NCBI GenBank assembly: GCA_003483885.1
Contig: DMXI01000484.1
Coordinates: forward strand, 1 to 25,838
DNA: 25,838 nucleotides
Source of the DNA: Microscillaceae bacterium
GTDB lineage: Bacteria > Bacteroidota > Bacteroidia > Cytophagales > Microscillaceae
Reading direction: 5' to 3'
Part shown: in pieces, positions 17,311 to 25,797 of the stretch
How positions within the stretch are numbered: position 1 is the stretch's first letter
How the letters are laid out: each line of letters opens with the position of its first letter
The notes under the pieces: model-generated
Databases searched by the model: none
What the model was told of the DNA's origin: nothing
The model's input: the letters and a program-made list of their open reading frames with translations, nothing else
Position numbers and translations under genes: made by a program

Positions 17311-17318
17311 CAAAAGTA
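17311..17318 (-). promoter_or_regulatory. -7 promoter element of the holin-like/GGGPS operon
   Basis: TACTTTTG on the minus strand fits TAnnTTTG exactly and lies 41 nt upstream of the TTG start. A TTG at the usual -33 distance is not present. Confidence 0.45.
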
Positions 17319-17542
17319 CAAAATAATCAACTATAGGTGTATGCGTTCCTAATTAAAATTAGTTTACTCCTGATTATCAATCTTTTACACACCTACAATT
17401 CTATAGACATTTTCCTCTCCTCTTTCTAAATCCCTCTTTTTATGCCCAACTATTTATTTTTTTTGACGTAGTTTCTTTAAATACATCGAATTCTTATGCA
17501 TCTTTGTTATATGCATATAACTCAAAAGTAAAAACCTTACTC

Positions 17543-18733
17543 ATGAAATTAGCCATTTGGAAAAAGAAATCAACCGAAAAAAAAGATAAACCAACTAAGA
17601 GTAAACTACGGGAATGGATTGATTCCATCATTTTTGCCGTCATAGCTGCCACCATTCTTCGCTGGTTGATTTTGTCTTCTTATGCCATTCCTTCCTCTTC
17701 TATGGAAGGAACTCAACTTACTGGAGATTATTTGTTTGTGAGTAAACTACACTACGGTACACGTACTCCTAAAACACCTTTGAGGCTTCCACTCACCGAT
17801 AATAAAATCTGGGGAACCAATATTCCTTCTTATCTCAGCTGGATTCAGTTGCCCAGCTATCGGTTACCAGGGATTAGTCAAATAAAACGCAATGATATCG
17901 TGGTGTTTAATTGGCCAGCAGATTCCGTACCCAGACCTACTGATCTAAAAACCAACTACATTAAGCGATGCCTGGCAGTAGCTGGTGATACCTTCCAAAT
18001 CAAAAATGCCATCGTATTTGTAAACGGGAAAAAGGCCCAAGTACCTCCCAATTTGCATTTTTCGTATCAGTTGGTTACTACTCATCAAATTTCTCAGCGG
18101 GTTTTTCGCGAATATGATATTTATTTTGGCGGCGAAAACAGCAACTTTGCTACCATCAATCAAGCGGGGCAGCATATATACTACTTGTTCACAACTCCAG
18201 CCAATATTCGGCAATTGCAAACCAGGTTAGGCCCTATGCTCAAAACCGCCAAAATCCTTACACACTCCCCAAATGAAGCTTCTCAAGAAGCATATCCTGC
18301 CAGTTATTGGAAAAAGCTCGGTCAACAACTGGGAAGGCCATTTGCCCCTGTAAACCTTCCCTGGAATCAAGATTATTTTGGGGCCTTTGTGGTGCCCAAG
18401 CAAGGGATGACCATTTCAATGACTAAAGAAAATATCGTTTTATATGGCCCAGTCATCAAAGAATATGAATACCACAAATCCGTAGAAATTGCCTCAGATT
18501 TTAGTCAAATCAGCATTGAAGGTAAAGCCTTAAAGACATACACTTTCCAACAAAACTACTATTTTATGGTAGGCGATAGTCGCCACAATTCCATCGATTC
18601 ACGTTATTGGGGATTCGTACCCGAAGATCATATTGTGGGCAAGGCTTGGTTTACCTGGCTATCACTCAACCCCAACCGAAGCCTTTTTAAAGGTAAAATT
18701 CGCTGGAGCAAAATGTTTAAAGGGATTTATTGA
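17543..18733 (+). CDS. lepB: Signal peptidase I
   Basis: A 396-residue membrane protease that removes signal peptides from exported proteins at the outer face of the cytoplasmic membrane. The ATG at 17543 is preferred; the frame also opens at a TTG 13 codons earlier. A basic start is followed by a transmembrane helix (about 25-48) and then the S26 boxes: the catalytic serine S53 in IPSSSMEGT, the general-base lysine K141 in NYIKRCLAVAGD, and the C-terminal box MVGDSRHNSIDSRYWGFVP. A long stretch (about 160-325) without family motifs between the lysine box and the last box explains the length, which exceeds that of E. coli LepB and is usual for Bacteroidetes. It is transcribed away from the GGGPS operon across a 230-270-nt shared promoter region. 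Confidence 0.95.
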   Translation: MKLAIWKKKSTEKKDKPTKSKLREWIDSIIFAVIAATILRWLILSSYAIPSSSMEGTQLTGDYLFVSKLHYGTRTPKTPLRLPLTDNKIWGTNIPSYLSWIQLPSYRLPGISQIKRNDIVVFNWPADSVPRPTDLKTNYIKRCLAVAGDTFQIKNAIVFVNGKKAQVPPNLHFSYQLVTTHQISQRVFREYDIYFGGENSNFATINQAGQHIYYLFTTPANIRQLQTRLGPMLKTAKILTHSPNEASQEAYPASYWKKLGQQLGRPFAPVNLPWNQDYFGAFVVPKQGMTISMTKENIVLYGPVIKEYEYHKSVEIASDFSQISIEGKALKTYTFQQNYYFMVGDSRHNSIDSRYWGFVPEDHIVGKAWFTWLSLNPNRSLFKGKIRWSKMFKGIY

Positions 18734-19075
18734 CACCCTTTCAAATTTAAAGGTTTATAAGCCTCGTTTGATCTCAGGCGGGGCAAAACCTATCCACATT
18801 AGCAGTTGATTTACAGTACAATAACTCCTCATATTACCGTCCCAATATCAACCTAAATCCTTTATCATTTCAGCAATTCCACTCTAGCTCCACTCATGTG
18901 AAAATTTCCCACTTTTATGAACTCATACCATTCGCTCATAAATTTTGGTAATAATAACCCTTCAAATTGATGTTACTTTAAGCAATCGATGAATCCCGCA
19001 TCACCTGCGTATCCAAGCAGATTTGTATGCAGGATAAAATCATTTGATCAACTATTAACCACTTTATCTATAGTT
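18734..19075. other. Intergenic region between lepB and the giant gene
   Basis: About 340 nt. Nested inverted repeats (AGGTTT 18751 with AAACCT 18786, and GCCT 18761 with AGGC 18776) lie just behind lepB but lack a T-run. No exact -7 element is found. The part from 18989 on is also open in the frame of the next gene, but its 29 codons look like leader, not domain. Confidence 0.4.
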
Positions 19076-22000
19076 ATGTCAAAATCAATCAATTGCCAGT
19101 TTACCCTACCTAAGGGTTCAACAGCAAATTATGAAAACCACCGTGTAATTATTTCCTACACAAAAATTATCAAGAACAGCGAAGGGCAAACCACCCTCCG
19201 TCCAATTTCAGAACCGATCTCACTACTACCAACCGGTATTTTTGCAGTGTTGGTACCCGAAGAAACTGAAGTTGAAAACCAACACATTTCCATCACCTTA
19301 AAATCCCCCACAGGTGCTACCCTATTCAATCAAACTTATCAATACAATCAATTGTATCCGTCGGTAGTACCTGAGGGTGAAGAAGATAAATCGGGATTGT
19401 TTAAAATTGAAGAAGTTGCTCCTCAATTGCCCATCACGCTCGGTGATGCCGGAGATGTGGGGAGTTCTAAAGTAAAAGGAAAAGCCATTTTGTTTGAAGA
19501 TGGAAGCCCTCTGGCCAATACCAACCTGTTTATTTGGGGCGCTTTTGCTAAAAAAAGTGAGTCCAGTAACACAAGTAATAAAAGTAAATCTGTAGTTGCT
19601 GAAGACGCCACCCCTGAACCCTCAGTTATTCAGGTTGTCAAAACCGATATTGATGGCTACTTTTCATTTGAGATAGAAAACAAACCGCTAGACCAAGCCT
19701 ATGTACAGTTGGCAGGTCAAGAGAAGACTTTCCCTTTAACACTTGATGAGCAAAATTTCCTCAAGGATCATCAAATTGTGGTCAGTGAAGTTACTCCTGA
19801 TCACCAAAACCAAGACGATGACTGCGGCTGTAAGCAAAGCGTTCCTACTTTGCCTGATGCCGAAGATTTGGTTAACTCAAGCGTATATTCTCAGGATTTG
19901 GGTGGCACTTGTATCGACTTTACCACGCCCAACCGAAGTCTTGAGGAGTTTTCTTATTTTCATATTGTGCGTACTACCGAACCCGAAATACGCAAAACTC
20001 CTTACCAAAAACCTCCCTTGTTAAATCCTTTCCTAAAAGGAGCCGAAACCACCACCCAATCGTCAAACGATACCACTTCTTCTGAACAACAAGCCAATCA
20101 ACACTCGACCAAAGATAAATCATCATCATCGGCCAAAGGTGGCGGCACTTCTTGGGATGGTTCTGGAGAGGATAAATTCGGGAACGCTTGGGATAAACGC
20201 TATCGTGCATTTCTTATTCAATACCTCAACTCTCCTGAAGGCCGTTGGTGGATATTTACCCAAGATATTACTAGTTTGACTTACATCCAAAACAATCCAA
20301 TCCTTACCGCCTCTTATGCCAATCAGGAAGACGAATACGCTCAATACGCCCAAAATAACTACGTAACCATCTGGAAACAACAACTCAACAATTTGTACAA
20401 TTACGTATATGGCGATAGCCCTACTACTGAAAATGAACTGTACGATTTCTTGCTTTTTATCCACCAGGAATACGTGAATGAATATGGCAAATCGCCTAAG
20501 TTGCCGCAGGATTTGATCCAATTTGTGCAAAGCGTGTTTAAACAAGACTCTAAAGGAAGAGTAGAATTGGACGGAAGACACGCGGTAGATTGGGACGAAA
20601 CCCCTACTCTGTACCATAACACCACCATTGCCCACGGACACATTCTTAACTTCAAGCAAATCTGGAAAGCCGATGGATACTCTTTAGGGGATTTGCTTTA
20701 CAGCTTACCATTGGCTCCCTGCCAAAAGAAACAAATCGCCATTTTTGATTGGGATCGAACCAATACTGCCCAGCGAGACGAGTTTACCACGGCAAGCGAG
20801 CAAATGGATGCCTACCTAAGCAGAGACCGTGACATATCGGAGGTAGTCAATACTGCCTTGGGCGAAAGCATGGATGCTAGTTCTTCGGCCAATGCCAACA
20901 GCAACAGCGAAGTAAAATCCAAGTCTTTTAACGTGGGAGGCTCAGTAGGTGTACAAGCAGGTCCCTGGAGTGCATCAGTTTCGGCAGGTTACTCCAGTGG
21001 AAAAACATCTCAAACGGCAGACAGTGCCAGTGCCAGCGAGGCTTTTCAGAACAGTGCCCGCAACCTAAGTGCGAGCACGATGCAAAACGTGCAAGACAAT
21101 GTGATGCAAGGAGCCAGTGCGGTACGCAGTCAACGCTCTACCGTGGTAGAAACCGTGGGTCAAAGCGAACAAATGAATGTGCAAACTGAGGTGATTACCA
21201 ACCACAACCATTGTCATTCGCTTACCATCGAGTACTTTGAAGTATTGCGTCATTTTGCCATCGAGCAAAAGTTGGTAGATGTACAAGAGTGCTTGTTTAT
21301 CCCGCTGGAAATGACCCCATTTGATATGGACAAAATCCTGCGTTGGAAGTCTGAAATAGCCAACTTTCTCAATGATCATTACCTGCTGGCAGGCATTACG
21401 GCGCTGGAAAAGATCAAATCTCAGACGCGTCAACAGCCCACCATTTTGGCCGACGAACCTATACGGGAATTGATGGGTAAAATAACTCTATCGATGGTGA
21501 TCAATCGTCCAGCCGATGTAGAAATAGCGGGCCAAAAAGTAATGGATGATACTAAATGGAGCAGTTTACAAGGCTTATTAGGTTCCTGGACGATTTCGCG
21601 CATTAGAGCGGCCATAGAAGCCAAAGAAGAGGCCGAGAAAGAGCAGCTTTTTCGGGAAGAAATTCTACCCGAAATGTTTGCCAATTTTATAGACAAGCTC
21701 ATTTTTGGTTACATAGACGCCAATGGCCAAGATGTTCCTTTAAATATTGAGGTATTTGTAACCAATGAAGGAAACTTGGGACGTTTGAGCAACAAACACC
21801 AAAGTAGCAAAGGCAAGTGGCAAAAAATGCGTCAGGATATGGCCAATTATGACGCGGGTTCACCCATCATGTTGCAAATCAGAATGCTGCCCGGGCAAAA
21901 TGTTCGCCGCAGCGACATCGAACGTTTTTACATCAAGAGTGCCTTTGAACTTCCTGAAGGCTCGCAAGTAGAGTTTGTAGCAGGTTCGGCCCTGTACCGC

Positions 22001-23179
22001 ACCAATAGCCTCAAAGAAAACCTATTTACCCAAAATCCATATGAGATACGGGACGACCTCAATGACCAAGTACCATTGGAGTTTTATACACCGTTGAACG
22101 AACGCGAACGCTACAATCCCTTGCTAGAAGCTTACGAGCAAGCCAATCATTTGATAGAACACTTGAATGAGCATTTGGAGTTTTTCCACAAAGCCATTTG
22201 GTTTCAAATGAGTCCCGATCGCCGTTTTATGCTGTTGGATGGCTTCATTGCGCCTCATTCTAATGGAAAAAGCGTGGCCTCCGTGGTGGAAAACCGCCTG
22301 ATGGGGGTAGTCGGTAATAACTTGGTAATGCCCGTGGCTCGAGGGTTTCATTTGGATCCCACCTTTGCCCAGAAAACAAACGACGACAATCAGGCTACGC
22401 CCCCCAAATCCATTGATTTATTGGCCCACTATCAACCCACTACGCCTAAATCTCCTTTTAGGGTGAGTGTGCCCACTCGTGGCGTATATGCTGAAGCAGT
22501 ACAAGGAGCTTGCAATAGTTGCGAAAAAATCGACGAAAGTCGTCACTGGCGTTTTACCGAAGTACCTTGCGGAGACGAACCTACCGCCATTCAGCCTATT
22601 TCTACCGATTCCCGCTATGTAGACCCTGGTAATTTACAGGCCAAAGATTTGCCGCCCAACATTGTCAACTTCCAGAATGTACCCGCAGCTCCTGATCCAA
22701 CTGGACTCAACGCCGCACTGAATGTATTGAGTAACCCCGATTTATTCAGAGATATTACTGGGCTGGATGCCAATCAGGCCAATGCTATCAGCGCCTTACT
22801 AGCCACTCAAAAAGGAGCCTTGGATGCTTTTAATACGAGTTCGGGAGCCGCCAAAGAGTATGCTAAAATGGCCACTGATCTAGCGATGAATCAAAGCGCT
22901 ATTCGAAATAAAGATACTGTACTAAATCATATAGAAGAACAAAGAAAGAAGGGAAATATCTCTGATGAACAAGCCAACCAACTTACTAATAAACATTTGG
23001 AGAATATGGTGGGCGGAAGTAGTGCCAATGACAGTGAAGGAGAAGCTGGTGAAGATGATGGAGTAGAGGGAGAAGATGAGAAAGAAGAAGGGGGTGTTTC
23101 TGAAGTGGATTTACCCTATGATCCATTGAATGGATTATTTGATTCATTTCCTTTAAACCCAGATCAGTTTTCTGCATAG
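19076..23179 (+). CDS. Giant mosaic protein of unknown function with a carboxypeptidase-regulatory-like domain
   Basis: 1367 residues from the ATG at 19076 (MSKSINCQF). An in-frame ATG at 18989 would add 29 residues, but neither start gives a signal peptide, so a cytoplasmic product is likely. What can be seen: a beta-rich start; a carboxypeptidase-regulatory-like/transthyretin-type fold (about 133-235, GKAILFEDGSPL then TDIDGYFSFEI); a CGC motif near 248; a Ser/Thr/Gln low-complexity linker (323-362); and a conserved-looking block with GHILNFKQIWKADGYSLG and LPLAPCQKKQIAIFDWDRT (519-562). Then come a Ser/Ala/Gly-rich segment with alternating GGSVGVQAG and SASVSAGYSSG (601-680), an NHNHCHSLTIEYFEVLRHF motif (near 708), a charged helix (near 847), a Cys-x-x-Cys pair (CNSC, near 1147) and a very acidic tail (from about 1317). 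I recall similar large unnamed proteins in other bacteria, but no function is known to me. The amidase gene begins 40 nt later. Confidence 0.8.
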   Translation: MSKSINCQFTLPKGSTANYENHRVIISYTKIIKNSEGQTTLRPISEPISLLPTGIFAVLVPEETEVENQHISITLKSPTGATLFNQTYQYNQLYPSVVPEGEEDKSGLFKIEEVAPQLPITLGDAGDVGSSKVKGKAILFEDGSPLANTNLFIWGAFAKKSESSNTSNKSKSVVAEDATPEPSVIQVVKTDIDGYFSFEIENKPLDQAYVQLAGQEKTFPLTLDEQNFLKDHQIVVSEVTPDHQNQDDDCGCKQSVPTLPDAEDLVNSSVYSQDLGGTCIDFTTPNRSLEEFSYFHIVRTTEPEIRKTPYQKPPLLNPFLKGAETTTQSSNDTTSSEQQANQHSTKDKSSSSAKGGGTSWDGSGEDKFGNAWDKRYRAFLIQYLNSPEGRWWIFTQDITSLTYIQNNPILTASYANQEDEYAQYAQNNYVTIWKQQLNNLYNYVYGDSPTTENELYDFLLFIHQEYVNEYGKSPKLPQDLIQFVQSVFKQDSKGRVELDGRHAVDWDETPTLYHNTTIAHGHILNFKQIWKADGYSLGDLLYSLPLAPCQKKQIAIFDWDRTNTAQRDEFTTASEQMDAYLSRDRDISEVVNTALGESMDASSSANANSNSEVKSKSFNVGGSVGVQAGPWSASVSAGYSSGKTSQTADSASASEAFQNSARNLSASTMQNVQDNVMQGASAVRSQRSTVVETVGQSEQMNVQTEVITNHNHCHSLTIEYFEVLRHFAIEQKLVDVQECLFIPLEMTPFDMDKILRWKSEIANFLNDHYLLAGITALEKIKSQTRQQPTILADEPIRELMGKITLSMVINRPADVEIAGQKVMDDTKWSSLQGLLGSWTISRIRAAIEAKEEAEKEQLFREEILPEMFANFIDKLIFGYIDANGQDVPLNIEVFVTNEGNLGRLSNKHQSSKGKWQKMRQDMANYDAGSPIMLQIRMLPGQNVRRSDIERFYIKSAFELPEGSQVEFVAGSALYRTNSLKENLFTQNPYEIRDDLNDQVPLEFYTPLNERERYNPLLEAYEQANHLIEHLNEHLEFFHKAIWFQMSPDRRFMLLDGFIAPHSNGKSVASVVENRLMGVVGNNLVMPVARGFHLDPTFAQKTNDDNQATPPKSIDLLAHYQPTTPKSPFRVSVPTRGVYAEAVQGACNSCEKIDESRHWRFTEVPCGDEPTAIQPISTDSRYVDPGNLQAKDLPPNIVNFQNVPAAPDPTGLNAALNVLSNPDLFRDITGLDANQANAISALLATQKGALDAFNTSSGAAKEYAKMATDLAMNQSAIRNKDTVLNHIEEQRKKGNISDEQANQLTNKHLENMVGGSSANDSEGEAGEDDGVEGEDEKEEGGVSEVDLPYDPLNGLFDSFPLNPDQFSA

Positions 23180-23219
23180 CTAATTAAAATCTTTACAACA
23201 TTGAAAATCACAACCGAAT

Positions 23220-24515
23220 ATGAATAATTATTTTGAATATGGTAAACTCATTATTGAAAAACCCAATATTGATGACCAAACGTTAAAACCTACTGAGAGA
23301 CGTTACCAAAGTAGATCTAAGAAAATAAAACAAATCTACATACACCATACTGCTGGATGGAATAGCTATGCTAATATGGGGGTTCCATTTCAGATAGAAG
23401 GTGCTTTTTCTGGCATTGGCTATCGAAATAATAATCAATCATACAATGTATCACTTAATGCTGACGATGGTAAAATTTATCAAACAGTAAATTATAAAAA
23501 ATACTGGCATTGCCATCTTGGTATTTTAAAAGGAACAAGTGGTCCTAAACATCTCAAATCTTATGGTTGGTTTGAAAACAATAAAGAGAAAGATATCAAA
23601 ATGTATGGACGCTTTCAAAGTAGCATTCCAGGAGGCACTTACGGATGTTCGTTTGACGATGATACAATAGGTATTGAACTCATTAATTACGGTTATGTGT
23701 ACAAAGCAGAAGAAAGCGGTGCAACAGTTTATAAAAACAGGGCATCGAGTTCTCTCTCCTCCGCAATTCTAAGAATAGAAGATAGCCAGGGTTCAGAAAC
23801 AGCCTTGAGTAGCGAGTATATCCAGCACTATACAGAAGAAATGAGCAAGGAGGTTTTTAATAAGAATGGTACCTGGAAAAAGTTTTTTTCTCCTGGATCA
23901 GATGATAATGATTATAAAAAAGGCTATCGTGGTAATGAGTACTTTCTGAAGTATTCTGATAAACAGCTTGAGTCTCTCAAAAAATTATTGGTTTATCTAT
24001 GTATTGAAGAAGATATTCCAATGCAAAATGACAAAGAAAAAATATTTCATATGATACCTGACTTTTCTGCGCTACCGCTCCCTAAAGATCCTTTTTCTAA
24101 AGCAATCAATAAATACCCTGGAATATACACTCACACAACGGTTAAAGTAGATAAGTCAGATTGCCACCCACAACCAGAGCTTATACAAGTACTTACAGAA
24201 ATAGATTATTTAGGAAAGGCTCTTAATATTTGTGAAAACTTAAAAAAATCTATCATTTTAAACTATTCAGATTTAGAAGAGCCTTTTCTTGAGAATCAGT
24301 ATCAGATGTTTGGGATTGATGTAATTGCTGACAATTTCATCAATGGAATCCTAGATAAATATGTAAATGCACCTAGTGCCATTAATAGCTACTTAGAGCA
24401 GAAGGCTAAGCCAGAGTACGTGTCAGGTATGAAGCAAATGGCAAATAGGTTATTTGATTTACTTGATAATGCACAATACAAACAATTAATTGGTGTTGAT
24501 CAAGTAGTTCAATAA
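23220..24515 (+). CDS. Type-2 N-acetylmuramoyl-L-alanine amidase domain protein without signal peptide
   Basis: A 431-residue protein whose family cuts the amide bond between MurNAc and the stem peptide of peptidoglycan. The amidase_2/PGRP-type core runs from about 35 to 325. Visible residues are IHHTAGW (zinc His at 42 or 43), GIELIN (acidic residue near 151), and THTTVKVDKSDCHPQ (H305 and C315), which match the two His and one Cys zinc site of T7-lysozyme-like amidases. A long insert (about 160-250) and an unassigned helical tail (about 325-431) make it longer than the usual 150-200-residue domain. No signal peptide or transmembrane helix is present, so it needs another route to reach the wall. 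It follows the giant gene by 40 nt without a promoter, and a strong terminator follows it, so the two form an operon. Confidence 0.85.
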   Translation: MNNYFEYGKLIIEKPNIDDQTLKPTERRYQSRSKKIKQIYIHHTAGWNSYANMGVPFQIEGAFSGIGYRNNNQSYNVSLNADDGKIYQTVNYKKYWHCHLGILKGTSGPKHLKSYGWFENNKEKDIKMYGRFQSSIPGGTYGCSFDDDTIGIELINYGYVYKAEESGATVYKNRASSSLSSAILRIEDSQGSETALSSEYIQHYTEEMSKEVFNKNGTWKKFFSPGSDDNDYKKGYRGNEYFLKYSDKQLESLKKLLVYLCIEEDIPMQNDKEKIFHMIPDFSALPLPKDPFSKAINKYPGIYTHTTVKVDKSDCHPQPELIQVLTEIDYLGKALNICENLKKSIILNYSDLEEPFLENQYQMFGIDVIADNFINGILDKYVNAPSAINSYLEQKAKPEYVSGMKQMANRLFDLLDNAQYKQLIGVDQVVQ

Positions 24516-24537
24516 CTCCATCTTAATTAATTCGAGT

Positions 24538-24573
24538 AAAAAAGAGCGCCCTCAAAAGCGCTCTTTTTTTTAT
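24538..24573 (+). terminator. Rho-independent terminator of the giant protein/amidase operon
   Basis: A stem AAGAGCGC/GCGCTCTT extended by A:T pairs (24538-24549 with 24558-24569), with an 8-nt loop, ends in a run of nine T (24563-24571). It lies 22 nt behind the amidase stop. Confidence 0.95.
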
Positions 24574-24589
24574 TTTTAATTACTCCTTA

Positions 24590-24620
24590 TTGTAATGCCT
24601 AAGTTTTTGATGTATTTTTG
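24590..24620 (+). promoter_or_regulatory. Bacteroidetes-type promoter of the PadR/M23 operon
   Basis: TTG at 24590-24592 and TATTTTTG at 24613-24620, separated by 20 nt, match the -33 TTG and -7 TAnnTTTG consensus in both sequence and spacing. Transcription should begin about 5-8 nt further on, at the ATG of the PadR gene. Confidence 0.75.
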
Positions 24621-24624
24621 CTTT

Positions 24625-24963
24625 ATGTATTCTAAAGAACTACTCAAAGGCACACTTAAAACCATCATTCTTAAGCTGTTGGCTGAAAACGGCAAAATGT
24701 ATGGATACGAAATTACCCAAAAAGTAAAAATGTTATCCAGTGATAAAATTGTGATCACCGAAGGGGCTCTGTATCCCAGTTTGCACAAGCTGGAGGCCGA
24801 AGGTTTACTCCAAACCGAAACCATCAACATTGGGAAACGCGTCCGCAAATATTATTCACTCACTCCTCAAGGCACTTCCACTGTCAAAAATAAGCTGGAA
24901 GAGTTTGCCGACTTTGTAGAAACCATGCAATCATTACTTTCTTTAAAAACCGCAACTTCATAG
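24625..24963 (+). CDS. PadR-family transcriptional regulator
   Basis: 112 residues from the ATG at 24625. This start (MYSKELLKGTLKTIILKLL) is the usual family N-terminus, and upstream in-frame ATGs (24595, 24610) fall inside or before the promoter, which excludes them. The winged-helix core shows the PadR signature: LKGTLKTIILKLLAENGKMYGYEI, then ITEGALYPSLHKLEAEGLL and KYYSLTPQG in the wing. A short C-terminal helix (about 85-108) would serve for dimer formation, as in subfamily-2 PadR proteins. These regulators generally repress their own operon until a ligand binds. The partner gene begins 2 nt after the stop codon, so the M23 peptidase is its likely target. The promoter next to the start would allow self-control, but no clear palindromic operator is seen. 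Confidence 0.93.
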   Translation: MYSKELLKGTLKTIILKLLAENGKMYGYEITQKVKMLSSDKIVITEGALYPSLHKLEAEGLLQTETINIGKRVRKYYSLTPQGTSTVKNKLEEFADFVETMQSLLSLKTATS

Positions 24964-24965
24964 TT

Positions 24966-25682
24966 ATGTATTATTTATCAGAAGAAAAAGTGGACTGGAT
25001 ACTGGAAGACCTGCGTAGTCAGGGACTTACTCACCAACCATTGGAAGGCGAGTTGCTAGACCATATTTGTTGTGCGGTGGAAGAAACCATGTGGGATCAT
25101 AATACTTCTTTTGAGCAGGCTTATCAACAAACCTTGGTTTCATTTGGAGAAGAAGGCATTCTAAAAGTCCAAAAGGCCACCAAGCGCTCGGTTGAACGCG
25201 CCCCGCTTACCCGCCGAATGGCTCGTATGAGTACCCTCATTGCGGCTTGTTTGATATTGTTTATTGGCGTAGTGGTACAAGCCCAGGAACGCCCCGATTC
25301 TCACCCTTTGAATCAAGAATTTCCAGTGGTCTCTGGTTTTGGTCATATCATTCCTCCGTTTACCCGCCAAAATCGCTTTCATCGTGGAGTAGATATCAAA
25401 GTACCTGTAGGTACCCAAGTATTTGCTACGGCCAACGGCACTGTAACCAAAGCCTCGTTTGATTCTAAGAAAGGATATTATATCACGATCAAGCACGACG
25501 ATGCTTACAGCACTACTTATACGCATTTGTCTAAGCTGATGGTAAAGCCGGGAGACAAGGTGAAAAAGCGTACCCAAATTGCCCTCAGCGGTAATACAGG
25601 ACACTCTACTGCCCCTCATTTGCACTACGAAGTACACAAAAATGGACAGGTGGTAGACCCTAAAAAATACTTTGGCAAATAG
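24966..25682 (+). CDS. Membrane-anchored M23 (LytM-type) peptidase with PadR-linked N-terminal domain
   Basis: 238 residues. Residues 1-75 form a cytoplasmic helical domain (WILEDLRSQGL, LLDHICCAVEE, FEQAYQQTLVSFG) that resembles the prefix domains of ABC permeases encoded beside PadR regulators. A transmembrane helix follows (about 86-104, ending in QAQ, which could also be a cleavage site). The M23 domain (about 118-236) is complete: H139 and D143 in HRGVDIK, H218 and H220 in HLHYEV, with GNTGHST before them. Such enzymes cut peptide cross-links of peptidoglycan, or serve as LytM activators when a ligand is missing; here all ligands are present. The gene is 2 nt behind padR and translationally coupled. 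An internal-membrane N-terminal domain on an M23 enzyme could pass a cytoplasmic signal to the wall, which is inference. Confidence 0.9.
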   Translation: MYYLSEEKVDWILEDLRSQGLTHQPLEGELLDHICCAVEETMWDHNTSFEQAYQQTLVSFGEEGILKVQKATKRSVERAPLTRRMARMSTLIAACLILFIGVVVQAQERPDSHPLNQEFPVVSGFGHIIPPFTRQNRFHRGVDIKVPVGTQVFATANGTVTKASFDSKKGYYITIKHDDAYSTTYTHLSKLMVKPGDKVKKRTQIALSGNTGHSTAPHLHYEVHKNGQVVDPKKYFGK

Positions 25683-25761
25683 TTTTGGATACCATTTTAG
25701 AATAATCCTATAACCTCCGAAAAAAGCCAGTTTTTTATAACAAAACCATTGAAAAAACCCT

Positions 25762-25769
25762 TACTTTTG
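25762..25769 (+). promoter_or_regulatory. -7 promoter element of the gene at 25798
   Basis: TACTTTTG fits TAnnTTTG exactly and lies 28 nt before the ATG. TTG at 25750 is too close to serve as -33. No terminator is seen between the M23 stop and this site. Confidence 0.45.
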
Positions 25770-25797
25770 CGGGTCAATTTTTTAAAAAGACATAGAT

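Noticed and set aside
17462..17507. Promoter for lepB (TTGAC at 17463 and CATCTTTG at 17499)
   Set aside because: The -7-like element misses the first T and the spacing to TTG is about 30 nt, outside the known range.
18751..18791. Nested inverted repeats behind lepB as a terminator
   Set aside because: Short stems with a large loop and no T-run.
20126..20659. A 177-codon minus-strand open frame inside the giant gene
   Set aside because: Hydrophobic shadow of the coding strand, without start context or motifs.
25161..25637. A 158-codon minus-strand open frame opposite the M23 domain
   Set aside because: Antisense shadow of conserved M23 motifs.
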